This document shows, piece after piece, positions 37,998-51,553 of a stretch of DNA of 64,000 bases. Under the pieces are notes generated by a model, which did no database searches, was not told the origin of the DNA, and saw only the letters and a program-made list of their open reading frames with translations. The stretch's first letter is position 1. Each line of letters begins with the position of its first letter. Origin of the DNA: Chloromonas sp. AAM2 (Eukaryota > Chlorophyta > Chlorophyceae > Chlamydomonadales > Chlamydomonadaceae); contig QAXH01004466.1 in NCBI GenBank assembly GCA_004335635.1, positions 10,149 through 74,148 of the forward strand, given 5' to 3'. A program made the position numbers and the translations under genes.

Positions 37998-38359
37998 CGT
38001 GACGGCGCACTGAGGTCAGATAGTGAACATAGCTATGCGCACACAGCACATAATGCTGCAGTTGTGGTCAAGCACGCTATCGCTCTGCGAAGCCCTGCCG
38101 GCACAGGCAATGCTGCGATGGGGTCGGTTTGGCGATGGAAACGAAACAGCCACCGACGGCCAAGCTCTGATGAGTAAAAGGCTCGTGAGCTCGCGATGCA
38201 CTCTGCTTTCCTCAGGTTTGCCAGAGGCGCAGAAGTGTTAGTTGGGGAAACGTTTATTTCCAACCGTCTCGGCCGTGACGTGGCCCGGGAGGGCTTTAGC
38301 TGCCCAGCTTGACAAACACAGTGGCGTGTTTGCTTGTTCGTACTGAGCCGGCCCTCATC
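37998..38359. promoter_or_regulatory. Shared promoter region between RPA2 and SDE2
   Basis: 362 bp separate the start codons of two divergently transcribed genes, so both promoters and both 5' leaders must lie here or overlap. I see no TATA box with confidence. Confidence 0.6.
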
Positions 38360-39762
38360 ATGGTTCAACTGCTCATCCGCGGCGCCGGGCCATGCACGAC
38401 CTGCGTTCAAGTTGACCTGGGATGCAACGTTTCAGGGCTCATGCAGTGCATCCAGGTAATGAACGCTTTTCGTGCTCGAGGCTCGGTAGAGCTGCCGCGG
38501 AAGCAATTTAGCTGAAAATGCTCATGCTTGGCCGTTGCGCCTCTGGTAATCGCAGGAATGCACTGGCATCCCTGTCGACAATCAAGGCTTGGTATTTGGG
38601 GGCCGGCAGCTGGAAGAAGATAGCGATTTGCATCGCTATGGCATTTCAGCTGGCAGCACGGTACAGCTTGTCTACCGCATGCTTGGAGGAAAGGGCGGCT
38701 TTGGTGCTTTGCTGCGAGGGCAAGGCAGGGACGGCAAGGTGACGGACAATTTTGACGCATGCAGAGACCTTTCGGGAAGGCGGGTGCGGCACCAGGTGGC
38801 TGAAGAGAAACTAGCCAAGTGGAAGGAGCAGGCCAAAGAGCGAGAGCTTGAAGTTATCGCCATGAAGCACATCAAGGAGGAGGCAAGGAAAGCCCGGCGA
38901 GCACAAGCAGAGGAGGTGAGGGGCAGCAGCACAACCTGGAACATGTCAGCAGCCAGGCATCTGTGTGTTCGTATAGTGGCTCTGACGGCCCATGCATGAT
39001 GCCAGCAATCGCCATGTTGGTGAGGATACCTGAGCAAGAATGTCTCTACACTCTCCTGATGTGTGTACCTCGTGGCCTGCATGGCATTTGAGTAGTCCTG
39101 CACATTTTCCTCATCCATCTCGTCTTGTTTGTCGGACGTGCATGCCCCATGGCAACCAGTCATGCTCATGATTTCCCACATTTCACACACCTGTCGCAAT
39201 TCAAAGTGCATTGTATGCATGCATGCAGGTTGACGTCGAGGCGATCCGCACCGCCCAGGAGGAGGCCCTGTCGCGCACGCAGCGGGCCGTGCAGGACGCC
39301 TTGGCAAGCAGCACAACCAGCGCAGCAGCAGGAGCCGCTACAGGGGCGGCAAGCGGATCACCCACAGGTAGGTTGTTCCAGAGGTTAGATTCCACTCTGG
39401 CGGGGTGTTGACCTGGGTGGGCATCATGGGCCTTGGTATTGGCGACATGTCTTGAACTCAGGGCATTGGAGACTCCCACAATGCCAGATATTATGTATCA
39501 CTTAGCTTGTGTACGTTGCATAACTCTGGTCCTTTCGTTGGTTCCTGGTACCGTGGTTGGGTGGTAGTGTGGGTGAACCGTGTAAGTTGAACGCCTCGCT
39601 GCTGCAGGTGGCGCCAAGCGGAAGGCCGAGGCGGGGTCCGGGCGGGCAGTGACCGGTGCAGGGCCCAAGGCCGCCCCGCCCGCCAAGAAGTCCAAGATGC
39701 TGGCATGCCTAGAGGATGTCGGGTCCGATGACTCTTCTGACGAAGAGGAGGACGATCAGTAG
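38360..39762 (+). CDS. SDE2: SDE2-like ubiquitin-fold protein
   Basis: Four exons, 38360-38455, 38556-38915, 39229-39367, 39608-39762 (TAG), with matching phases, encode 249 residues. Residues 1-75 form a ubiquitin-like fold (MVQLLIRG ... GRQLEEDSDLHRYGI ... STVQLVYRM). It ends in L75-G-G-K-G-G80, the conserved GG~KGG processing site of SDE2. The signature block NFDACRDLSGRRVRH follows, then a charged helical segment (EEKLAKWKEQAKEREL, EEARKARRAQAEE), an Ala/Ser-rich linker and a basic then acidic tail (SDDSSDEEEDDQ). In yeast and human SDE2 is cleaved after the di-glycine, and the C-terminal part acts in splicing and genome maintenance; transfer of that role is by family. There is no obvious C-terminal SAP domain. 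It is divergent from RPA2. Confidence 0.93.
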
Positions 39763-40015
39763 ACATTCCACAGCGTGGTGTTGCACCGGGCATGTTTGTG
39801 ACTATGGCACAGCCGAGGCCCACGACGTGGGGTCTGGCACCATTTTAGTGCATGACCATTACAAATGTGGCATGCTGTTGTCTCCATGGCCATGCTGTTG
39901 TACTGCTAACCAGTTCACAGCTGCCATTGGGTACTACTCAGCCGAATTAATCGGAATGGTGACTGACCATGCAGCCCAGTCTGGCGTTCTCATCTGAGGG
40001 CGCTAGCATGGCTGA

Positions 40016-40020
40016 TGTAA
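40016..40020 (+). terminator. Candidate TGTAA polyadenylation signal (SDE2)
   Basis: TGTAA 254 nt after the SDE2 stop, a plausible 3' UTR length for a green alga. Confidence 0.4.
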
Positions 40021-40164
40021 CCAGCTAGTAGCACAGCGCTGGCAGTGTTGTTGGCAGTAAGGGGAGCTGGGCATTGGTAACAGGATACGTTACCAAGCGG
40101 CCCAGCCTCCACTACCAGCATATCAACCTGGTCAATGTCCTGTTGGATTCACATGCAGACCTTG

Positions 40165-40234
40165 TATGGACACATGGATATGGACACATGGATATGGACA
40201 CATGGATATGGACACATGGATATGGACACATAAA
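40165..40234. repeat. 14-bp tandem repeat x5
   Basis: TATGGACACATGGA repeated at 40165, 40179, 40193 and 40207, with a degenerate fifth unit at 40221. Confidence 0.95.
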
Positions 40235-40350
40235 ATGTTAGCAAATGGCACATGCCCGCATGCAGTCTGGCTCTGCCGTCTTTGCAAAACGCACTATACG
40301 CACTATTGATCTACATCATATTACCACAGTGACACCCAAAAGAAAAGATG

Positions 40351-40368
40351 TTTGCCAGTTCTGGGACA
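40351..40368 (+). repeat. Dispersed 18-bp core copy
   Basis: Exact TTTGCCAGTTCTGGGACA, preceded by AAAAGAAAAGATG and followed by TCTCACG. Confidence 0.9.
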
Positions 40369-42103
40369 TCTCACGCAGGCATGCCATGTTCATGGCATCA
40401 TCATATGTTTGTGCAATCCTTTCCGTTTGCGTGACTTGTCCATGTTGTTTTTTGAGTCTGATTTTTGTTGAAGGATTGGGATGGGCAATTCACCTGCCTG
40501 CAACCATGATGGTACCGGGTACACTTGCTTGTTTGCCTTCCTCTTGAGCTCGGAATATTCAGAGCAAACTCACTGTTAAAACACGAAACGTGCCTGTTGT
40601 GAAATTGCTTCTTTCCACCTAGGGTTGAGCAGGCGCAGCTAGACACCAAGGATGGAAAATCAAGCCAGGGCCTAAGATGGCAACTGTGTTGGGGTCTGGC
40701 AGTGGCTAGGATGGCTGACAGGTGCAACATAAGGTCTGAACAGCCTTTGCTGTTTCTCTACTTACAAGCCAACAAGTCTTGTTCGGTCAAGCCAGCAAAA
40801 CCAGATGCGCATAATAGAGGCAGGATATCAGCAGCACGGTGGTTTTGACTCAGGCAGCGCACAGATGCCTTCTTGAGAAGCGCATGTCCGGCACTGCTAC
40901 ATACTGCAGCTGTAGCGCAGTCAGTATTCGTTGACAGTTCAGAAAGGGGGCTTGCATGCACCATGCGCGAGCGCTAGTAGGCCATACATGAGACGAGGTT
41001 GGATATCGTCCTGACGAATGTCGAGCAACAGACAAAAAAGCTCATAGGAAAAGGCTCCAAAAGCAGGAGTCAGGAGACAACTGAAGGCGGACAGGGATCA
41101 GGCAGCAAAAGATTATCACACCATACAAAGCACACCACCTGCGTGACCTGCAGGGTGGGAGGTGTCATTGCAATTGTATCATATATACACAGCGTACTTA
41201 CATATGTGCCATGTAGCGGGAGTGTCAGGGCCTGAGCTTTTAAGCCAGTTTGTTAGCATCCAGGCCCCGTTTTGTTAGGATTATATAGAAAGAGACGTAA
41301 ATTTCTTACCATGCTGATTTTCTCCACCTTAACATAGATGGATGCTAACGCACAAAATCAAGCCCAAAAGCTGAGGTCGGAGGTTGAAGAAGGTGCGACC
41401 GCACAATAGGAATTTAGGAGGCCTTGCTTCCAACTGATTCCAAAGGATTATGGGCCAGATTCTCGTTCACGCACTGTCACTCTTCGCCGTCTATTGGGTG
41501 CGCTAGATGCCATTCGCAGCAATCCAGAGGCAAGACGACTCTCGATGACCAAAATGAGGGCTGTCATGACAGTGTATGTCCAAACCGCAAGGTCTCTTCG
41601 TGGCCGAAGGGTGGGGGAATACAGCTATGTAATGTGATGTGACTATACAACAATGTGATGTGACTGAGCGTCTTTCAGGCAATGGTGTCCAAGAGTGTTC
41701 CATATTCTCAGCACGGTCACATTGGTCATAAGCGAGCCCGTCAGCCTTGCCCTGCTGCCAGGCCGTACCAGCCTAGCTCACTCCAGCGCGGCAGCTTGCA
41801 CTATGCATACACCTGACGACAGTGAACCCTTGCAACTTTGTTCGAATTGACCTGCTACCAGCCTCCAACCCGTAAGTCTGTTGCTAATACCTCGATCCCG
41901 CCGAGCTCAGCCTTGTCGTAGCTGTGTAATGAACAACCCACAGATTCCACTGCCGATGAGCTGTAGTGATGGTGGTCGAGCATACCTGCCAAGAAACACT
42001 GTCGCATTTGCTCTCTACTTGTTTTTTTAAGCGCTGCTGATATGAGGCATTGCAAGTGTGGCTGGGCTACACATGATCAACGTATCACCCAGCCGTGCAA
42101 CGG

Positions 42104-42108
42104 TTACA
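42104..42108 (-). terminator. Candidate TGTAA polyadenylation signal (NEK gene)
   Basis: Minus-strand TGTAA 430 nt after the kinase stop. Plausible but not decisive. Confidence 0.3.
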
Positions 42109-42537
42109 ATTTGTTGAAAGATGAGACAAGATCTGAGATGCGGACACACAAGACAACTATGTTGAACATTTAAAGAAAACGTACACGCAGGTATGATCAG
42201 CCAACCTCGCCGTTGCATAGTGAACCAGCTACTAAACACTACCCTGGAGCTCAATCATGACCAGTAATTCTCAAACTAGAACTGCCCTTCTCGCAATCGC
42301 TTCAGACCTGACTAAATTCCAATCAATAATCAAAGCCCAGTCAATACTCAACAAAGCTGAAGCAAAACAACCTATCTACGAAAACCGTCCATGATCTGCT
42401 GACCCCTCAGATGTCAGATCACATGGAAACTGCCTCACGGGTCAGCGAAGGCCCAGAGAGAGTCAAATGGGGCCCTGGAGTGAATCCAAAGTAGCAAATG
42501 GTGGTCGAGTTGAGTTCTGCACTGGCTTGTGCCACAG

Positions 42538-45500
42538 CTATCCTGAGGCTATGTCTTCGTAGTATATGAGCGCATCCAGCAGCTGTAAATACTGCATGCG
42601 GTGTGGCCCCAGGCGTGATAAGACCTCCTGGCGGAAGTAACTGTCATCACCACCCTGCGCGCGGAAGATTGACATGCACATGGGGCACGAGCACGTGGGA
42701 TGTGCATATCAGGCCTAGGCAATGCATGATACAGACAGCGTTCATGTAAGAGGTACAAAGCAACCGTACGCTGGTTGTGACTGATCATGCAGAGTCAAGT
42801 GTTGACCTTGTCCCCGCCTTGACATCCCCTCACCCCCTGATGATCCGTGGCACAGTGGCCACCATGCCACCCTTCCTCCCTCCATCAGGTGACTCACAAC
42901 CTTTGCCAACCCAACAAACATTGCACTGTGGCCTTGCACACATTCTGAAAGCCCAGGACTCCGTCCAAAAGTATCAGCATTCATCTGTCCACCAGGTTGT
43001 CCCCACCTGTGTGGCCCTCTGCCGCATGACCCCGTACAGGAGGTCCAGCAGCTGGGGCCCGAGCGCCGCCCCGCACAGCTCCCGCAGCGCCCCCGCCCGC
43101 TCGCCCGCCCCCGTCACCCCGCCGCCACCCAGCGTCTGGAACAGCGGCTGGTGGGAGCTGGGCAGGCCCTGCAAGGGAAGTTACAAGGGGAAGAACGGGT
43201 TGGTCTGGCCAGACTAGGACAGGAGGAGGCTAGCCAAGGAGGTTTAACAGTGGAATTGACAACCAAAAGAACCAGAACCTGGGCACTGTTCTCACTTGGA
43301 CTTCATAACAATCGTTCGTAAACGTGTCTACTTTAATTCTGCACACTTGATATTTTACGAAGTTGGTGTATTTAGACCCAAGGTGATCATTTCAGATGTT
43401 GAGATCAGCAGTCCTTCCGCCAATGATTGCAAAACACCTTTGTAAGCACCACTTGGTTGCAAAGCTGGCCGCGCTTTAAATTGGTTTGAGTCCAACTCAA
43501 AAAGCATCAAGCTTTTACGAATTTGATGCCTTTTTGCGCATTTAAGCTTTGCCTGCCATGTGGGATGAGGCTGAGCAAGTCTCACTGAGAATACGAAGGA
43601 CCGGATAAAATAAAGAGCAAAGGTCAAGGACCAGGTCATCTGACATTACCAGACCAGAGGAGGCGAGGCAAGGAACCAGGAAACCAGACAAACACTGACA
43701 GCAAACTAAAGTTGTGGGGACAAAGCATTCCAATAGAGGACAGGCTTGCCAGCCGGGGGTGCACACTCTCTGTCTCAGGCCAGTCGACTACAGTACCACC
43801 TGTTCTCTCATGCTTTGCTGAAGCCCTTGGATGCTCGCTACTGCTGCTGGGATGACAGGGATGCACACTTGCTCCGGCTGCACTACAGCGTGCATTAGCA
43901 CTTCCCACACTGTGCACCAGCGCTGCATGTGCCTCATGTGGTTGACCCTCCACGCGCCTCACCTGGTTTAGCAGTTGTAGTTCTGCCTCAAAGTCCTCTG
44001 CGGCCGCCTCGCCCGTGCTGCCCTGACGCACCGGCTGGGAAGGACCGTTCGCCTTGCGCTGCAGAAAACACAAGAACCACAATGCCGTTAGAGCCGGCCT
44101 TATGTGGGTGTAAAGGGATTGATTGTGATGAAGTACATAGGAGACATGAAAATTTGTGCGCCAAAACTGACCTGGCCAGCTTGCTCTACAGAACAAGTCA
44201 GCTTGACAAGATTCCATACACGAGCCAGCAGATGTTTGCATTGAAGCCAAGCACGACCTGCACTTCTGTACACTTGATGCATGTGCGCAGCTATCACACA
44301 AATGCCTGCTGCTATAGTTTGGCCCCTGGTGCGATTTGATTGCTTTGAGAACGAACATGACCCACACTTGTGTACGCCTATTGCATGTACGCTGCTGTTA
44401 TCCCACCTGTGCTCCCTCTCTCATGTCGTCGCTCTCCCCGCTGAGTTGCATGCGCTGCAGCTCGCCCGCCGCACCGCCCATGAGCATGCCGTCACTGCCC
44501 GTCATGCGCCGCCCGCTGGTGTGGTGCGTCTCCCCGTGGATCATGTGCCACTGCTTCGCCTCGGCCTGAAAGCAACAGGAAGGCAACTCGTAGAGCATGA
44601 GACGTCCTAACGAATTGCCAATGGAGTCTCAATGAATAAAGTGCCGTGAATGACGTGACATGGCAGGCGCGAGCAACACCAGTGCATCCTCACACACAGT
44701 GCGCTGCGTGCGCGCCCCGGCTTGCAAAAACCTCCCATTATCTGAAAGACATTCCTCATGTGCTGGAGTTGAGTCTGCAGCTTGGACTTCCGTCACCTCA
44801 AGTGCGACCTTGTGATGCGCACGGCCTTGTCGTCATACCACCACACCTGCTTCCTTTCTTCGTAGTATGCTCTCCGTGCACTCAGCAGCTCTGCCTCCCT
44901 CTGCCGGATCTCCTCCTGCCTCTTGGCCTCCCGGCGGGCCTGAGCAGCACGCAAACCCGAACAAGCATTAGGCCAGATCCATGCATACGGAATTCTTCCG
45001 CAACAACAACAATTCTTCCGCGACAACCCGACTGAGCAAAGCTTGCGTAAATGTGCAGAACAAAACAGTCTCCACAGCCTTCTGAGTCTCATCCCTGGAC
45101 TGCATCCTGTGGCTTGCCTGCCGCTCGGCAAGCCGGCAATTGTAAAGCATTACCAATTACCCACAGCGTTACCAGCAACCCTAGTTACTCTACTCACACA
45201 GAACTGCAGAACTGCCACTGACCTTTGGGTCCATAGAGGCCCTACCACTGCCTGCGAGCACAAAACACACACACTGGATCAGCAGTACAGCCACGAGATG
45301 ACGCAGTAAGTCCGCACAGCTCTGCATGCGTCTAAGAAAGCACGAGATTGCAGCAGTCAGATGTCGATCTCCATGCGATTGGCAGAAGATATATGTGGCA
45401 AGTGTCCGCTCACCAGCAGCGGATCTGAGCTAACACTTCGTGTGCTATTGAGCCTTTGCTGGTTGGCGTTGAACAAAACGACTTGTCAATGTCAACGCAA

Positions 45501-48500
45501 TAATCGCGATCCGCACCGCGTCACAATCTCCCACCTTCATCCAACTCGCCAAACGAGGAATTCCTGGACAGTCTGCGCGTCGCTCCTGATTCCCCGCTGC
45601 CAGTCGGCACTCCGTTGCCCTGCCGCGCGCCGGGAGGTAGCGGAGGCCTGGCTCCGCCATCGCTGCCGTTACTCCCGCTCACCGGCCCTGGCCCGCCTGC
45701 ACCGACTACTGGCAAGGCTGCACCGTTGCCTGACGGTTGCCTCCCCGCCACCATGCGAGCTGCAGCCGCCCCTTTCAGAGCAGCCAGCGCCTCCCGCTGA
45801 TTCTGTATGTGCGCTAAGCGCTGCTTGGCGACCTCCAACTCTCTGTCAAGACCGGTGGAGACGGAAGGCCTCCTACGCCTGCAGCCAGAAACGTCTGGCC
45901 ACGCTTGAGCAGCATGACAGAAAACAACGGTGAAGAAACACAACAGTCCAATCCTCACAACGTCAAAGATGCTTTGAACACGGGTTGACCTGGCATACTG
46001 CTAGAACAGCCCTTTCCTGAAAAATCACTTCTCCTGGAAAGTGCCATAGAGCAGGTCATGCAATAATGTCTGCCCTGAGTAGCTCAGGTGATGATCACCT
46101 TAAGAGGCCGGCGGCACCACACGTCCACGTCTATCACACTGGCGCAACATGGACCAATCACAGTTCAGCCAAGTACCGGCCCACCTCTCACCTGCTGGGT
46201 GAGGTTTGCAGCTCCATGCGCGCTACCTTGTCCCTGGCTCGAGCAGTGTACTCCTGCATGGTAAGCAAGTAGGCACTGCTTACAGCAGGTCGCACCAAGA
46301 CCGCGCTGGAGAAACTGATTCATGCTAACAAAACCCAAACAGTCAGATAGCCCAGATGACATCCTGGTTGCGGAGGTCACAGTTAAGCCAAAGGATGTGT
46401 GCATGCCCGACCGCAGCAGGCACACTTTCATTGGCCGGTCAGCACACAAGCAAGACCCTGGTTGACCTTGGTGCTGTAATGTGAAAGGCATGTTCGCTTT
46501 ACGTCCTGCTTTTCAGTTGAATTAACCCAGCGGCACAGCAGGCGACGCAGAACGCCTACCTTTAGCCACGGTAGCTTGAGTATTGCTTCCGGTGTGGGCC
46601 TCTTGGCGGGGGAGCGTGACAGCAAGGCCTTGGTCAGGTCACGGATGTCGGGGGAAAACTGGAGGGGCGGAAGGCAGGGACACAGGGCCGGGTCAAGCGT
46701 GCAGGCACGCAGGTTGAATTGGGAGGACATGCAGGGATGCTCAAAATACGTGGGTGTGGAGGCACAGCATGCACATGAGAATGGATTGGCCTACAATTGA
46801 GGAGCTGGTTTAAAAGAAAACTGGAGGGAGAAGAGGGGCAGATATGCAGGGACGTTCACAAGGCGTTGGTGTGTGGTCAAAGCACGAGTGGCAGAATCAA
46901 GGGCAGGAATACAGGGCTAGAGTGCACAAAATGCAGGTTACTCTAAGAGTACTTGCTCAGCTCTATCCCACAGTCCAGTGCCATTGCAACTTTCAGCCAT
47001 ATGACCAACTCATAGGTCATCCAATCTAGTCCATCCAACCAAGTCCAATCCATCTATGTGCTCGTACCATCTCACCTACTGCAGGGTCAAAATAGTTCAT
47101 TAGCAGGCACCAAACAACGAGGGCGGGCATGCAGGGGAGTGAGGGCTCTTAGCATCCCACCTGCTGCGGTATGGGCAGGTGCTCCCCCCGCATGATTTTG
47201 CACACGAGGCTGCTCATGTCGCTCGCATCAAAGGCGTGCTTCAGGCTCATCATCTCGTAGAGGCAGCACCCGAGGCTCCACATGTCCGACTTGAAGTCAT
47301 ACGGCTGACTGCTCATAACCTCTGCACAGGGGCAGGCGGCAGGATGAGGCCGCGTGAGACCATGCGGCAACAATTAAGGCACGTGCTTTGGGGCATCACC
47401 TTCGTCAATCCTCACACGATAAATCCCGTTCCGTGTCCCTTGACGGCTTCCCTGGTGTAAACACACACATGACGTCACAAGGTTAAGGCAGCTCAACAGA
47501 TGGTCTGCATCCATCGTCCTGGCTGCTGATTGGTTGCTGTGACCTGCTCACTTCCAAGACTGCGCTTTGGCGCATACACCTTCCTAATGACTGCAGTTTC
47601 CGGTTTCCGCCCCCACCTGGTGACATGTAGTAGGGTGTGCCTATGATTGTGCTGGCGAGGTCTAGGGATCCGTTCAAAGGCCGGCTGATGCCAAAGTCAC
47701 CCAGCTTGACGGTAGAGTCCCTGCAGCACGACAGCACAAAGCTGCGGGCATAAGCCTTGGGATGCATGGCCGACAGCGTTGCTCCTGCATGCTTCTATTG
47801 TTCGATTCGAGGCTCTTGTCAGTGACACCCTTGAATGCCAATGCTCATGCAGATTTCCATGGCTTTTACAACACACCAGGTCTCTGTGCTCCGGTGTGTT
47901 CCTTTGGTGCATTGCTGCGGTGCTGATGTGCATGGCTTACTTGGTGAGGAAGATGTTTTGCGTCTTGAGATCCCTGTGGAGGATGTTCTTGGCATGCACG
48001 TACTGAATCGCTAGCACCACCTGAAGCACGTGAAGACACATCACATGGTGTCAGTGGTGAAGGGCAGACATGATATGACGCACACATGCATCACGTGATG
48101 ATAGGGGTCACGTGGTGCAAGGCATGCATAAAGTCCTTGTATGGGGCGTACGCTGAGCTGAGTGTGTCAGCATCATGTTCCAAGGCTTGCCAAACGCCAT
48201 GCGTGTGACTTGCCTCCAGCCCGTTCCGCTCCAAGGCACGAGGGCAGCTCGCACAGTGCCTAGGGTCTTGTGGCGTTGTGGTTGTGTATGTCGTTATGGC
48301 TGGCCTCTGAACTGACCAAACTAAACCCAAAGGGTGGGACTGCTATGCGGTTTGAATGACAGCCTTGGGGGCATGCTAGCCGCAATCCCCTGGGCTCCGA
48401 CGTGCATGTGTGTTTTAGGCATGAGTATGCCGTTGCTGCCACACACCTGCACCAGCCACTCCAGTATCTGCGCCTCAGGCAGAGGTGTCTTACGCGCACG

Positions 48501-50107
48501 CAGCAGGCTGCACATGGGGACAAGCAGCGGGAGGGGTCACGTGTGTTTTGTGCATGCAAGCACATGGGGACAAGCACTGACAAGGGTGTAGATGGGCATG
48601 CATGGAAGCAAGCTCATGCCAGCAACCCAAGGGTTGTGTGTTTGGGGGCGTAGTGTAGGGGACGGCATGCATGGCAGCTGTCCTTTTGCTCGGCCTCAAC
48701 CCTCCCGCTATTCATGCAGTTCCCGCACAAATGCTGTGTGACTGACTGTGTTGAGTTGAGTCATATACCGTGAGTGTCTCCTGACGCTCAACATGCATTG
48801 GACATGGCTTGACTGTTGTAGTGCTCCCACCTTTCTCCCGTTCGCTGTGTCAGGCCTGCTAGCTTGTGTGCCACTCATCCCAAGCGTCTAGCCGATCACC
48901 ACCCCTCATGCCCGCCCCTTCACCGCAATGGCAGTCCTCACCTGTACAAGTCGCCTGCCTCACAGTAGTCAGTGACCAGGCACAGGTGGCCCTTGTACAT
49001 GAAGTGATCGACATACCTGCATAGGCAGCAGACGTGTGATACCATGTGACTTGCATGAGCGGTGCATGTGCAGGGACATGGGGTCATGTTGCACTGCCGA
49101 TCAAGGGCTTACACGTCCATGTAGCCATGTGGGCAAAATGGGAAAAACTGCTCTATGACCATCGCATGGCATGTGGTCTGAGCGTGTGCAAGGACATCAG
49201 GAATCGCTGGCATGGTCCCACATGCACATGCCGCCTGCACCGCCATGCAGCATGCATGGGTGTTGCCAGTCCCCAGTTGGTTCACTGGGTAGCATGTCTA
49301 TCATATTCCTGAAGGGTGACGCACGATGATGCATGGGATTGTAGTGAAAACTCCAATAGCCCAATGCCAAGGCTGGGTGAAGAGATATGCCACTGCTAAC
49401 TGTTTCAACCTGTTGAAATACTGAAGCCTGTTTGCTGCATGCTGCATCTGACCCACACCATCATGGCAGGGCACGATTAAGAGCTGCAATGCTGCATGCT
49501 GTATGTCACCACAGGCTGTGTATGGTTGCAGTCCGAGATGGTTATCGCCCAGGGCATTGCTGACACGCCATAGCAGTGTAGCTGCACTTGCTTGCCTGCC
49601 TGTCAGACATCCTGTGGCTCACCCGAGAATGAGAGGATGATTGAGGCTGGAGAGAACCGTCACCTCGAGCTCTGCACATGGACACGCAGCATGCACAATA
49701 CGGTTGAGGCTGTAGGCAAGAGGAGCCAGTGTGTGGAGTACGGCTAAGCTCTGTAAGTGAAGCTTGTGAAACTCCAGGTACGGCTGAATCAAGGGCATAG
49801 CATGCAGCTCTTGCGTGCTACGGTTGGTGCTTTTGGTGTGCCTGCTTATTACAAAGGTATGTGCTACATTGTGTACATTTGATGCTTATGGAAAGCAAAT
49901 GTGGTGCTCCTTGGGCTGCCACTCTCTGTCATCAACGGCCCATCGCTTTCCATCGTGCTTGCCTGCTTGCTGTTTTTCTTTTTCGTTGTCCTCATCAATC
50001 TTTATCTTCTTGAGTACGAACTGCGCTTGGTCCTTCTTGGAGCTCACGAGGTAGGCCGATCCATAGGTTCCAACACCAATCTTCTTCACGACCTTGTACT
50101 CTTCCAT
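42538..50107 (-). CDS. NIMA-related (NEK) serine/threonine protein kinase
   Basis: Exons: 50107-49963, 49671-49623, 49016-48942, 48507-48447, 48020-47941, 47720-47617, 47321-47161, 46658-46560, 46253-46192, 45878-45535, 45251-45223, 45117-45079 (doubtful), 44939-44847, 44565-44407, 44058-43963, 43168-43007, 42654-42538 (TAG). The product is about 624 residues, or 611 without the doubtful exon. The kinase domain spans residues 4-258: glycine loop [11 protein letters not shown]33, HRDLKTQN (D127), DFG at 145-147, GTPYYMSPE, then [15 protein letters not shown], which is typical of NEKs. The C-terminal half has a Ser/Gly/Pro-rich linker, a Glu/Arg coiled-coil ([17 protein letters not shown]) and a small conserved-looking end ([12 protein letters not shown]). 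NEKs act in cell cycle and cilia; the specific role is unknown. Intron 1 uses a GC donor (AG|GCAAGC). The doubtful exon would need an AAG|GCTGTG donor. Confidence 0.92.
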
Positions 50108-51553
50108 CGCTGATGTATCAAGTACTACCCCATCATTACTACCTCTAGTAGTGGGCGTGTCCAAGAGAAAGGAAATGAAACGAGAAGCCCTAGATGTCGA
50201 GTACGGCTTGAGTGCAACCAACTGGTTCGCAACTCATACATGCCCAAGAGCCGCTACTCTGCGTTTGTGTGGCTTCCTGACCCTGCTGCAAATGAAAACG
50301 ACAGTGGGCACGTGATACGGCAACAAGTACAAGTACAAGTACGGGCTGAGAGGGCAGAATCGACTCACGTAGATGGGGCAGCTGACATATCGGCACATAT
50401 CGGCAGCGGGCCACGTTCCCTTCAAAACAACGTGGCAACAGCTCTCTACGCCTTCAAGAAGTTCTGGGACAATTCCTATGTGCTGCACTGAAGCCAATGG
50501 TACTGTGGCGCGACCTGTCTTGAAAGATGTGGTTCTCAGTGTGTCCTTCTCATGTGTGGCCTTAAGGCAAGCACTCCTTGCCATAGGAAAAGCGCAACAC
50601 CAGGTGTGCCATCATTGTCACCATCTGTCCAACGTGTCCAATGTGGGTCCGTAGTAGTTCTTGCGGTATGTAGAAAACAAACAAAGAGCACCACAGCACG
50701 TTGATCATGTCATCCCTACAGGACACAGTGTTCCAGGGTTTGATGCTATTTGTCCTCTGGCAATAAACAATTTTTTTGTTCCTTCTGCCATTTTACAAGG
50801 AGGGAGTGCACGCCCCAGGCACCCCTGGCATACTCAAAACTTGCTTTTCATAATACTCAGATTCTGGGCTGATCACAGAGGCATATAAGCCTATAGCACG
50901 GGGGACCATTCTACAATTGTGTATCAATCAACCAGTAGAAGTACCGCTGGTGCCTGTCACAAAGCAACTGCAATCTCCGAACGAAAAGTCATGTAGCACA
51001 CAGTAGTAGCTTTGCACCCGTAACCACGTCCGTAATGTCCTAGGTTTGTGCGCAGCCACCAACTTGATCGGTCCTGTCATCAACCTGCCAGCCAACTGGC
51101 ACGTGAGTCACGCCGTGATCAGTAAGTTGTGACGTCCCGTGCCCATGTCGATCGTCCGAGGTACACAAAAAATTTGAGGGCCAAGGTCACCGAGGATTAC
51201 GTAATCCACGAAAGATTTTTGAGCAACATTGAATCAACACCTGGCAAACTCTTTTTTTGACTGACAATATTGGGACCATAGACAAAGCGCGCCGAGGACA
51301 ACTACAACTCACATTTTGGAACAACTGGGTAAACGGATTCACTATCCAGCGGCCAAAGCACATGCAACCAGCGCATGTCAAGCTGGACAAGCCGCTGGAC
51401 ACGCCTTGTGTGCCGTCATAGACTCTACTCATGCACATGCAACCTTGTTGTGCCGCATGCGTCCCTTGCGTGAATGACGCACAGGCTTCCGGCCATGCAG
51501 CAAACGTGCTTGCTTGCCCTGACACGCAGCCACCTGCCAGTTGCGCTTTGAAT
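50108..51553. other. Intergenic between tandem minus-strand genes
   Basis: Contains the NEK promoter and the NUB1 3' region. It has an ACAAGT tandem run (about 50322-50343) and a partial dispersed core (AAGTTCTGGGACAATTCC, about 50459-50476). No gene seen. Confidence 0.5.

Larger units (their letters stand above)
39763..42537. other. Gap between convergent genes, nothing recognised
   Basis: 2.8 kb separating the 3' ends of SDE2 and the NEK kinase. It contains a 14-bp tandem array at 40165, a dispersed core copy at 40351 and candidate poly(A) signals. No exon chain or domain found. Confidence 0.5.
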
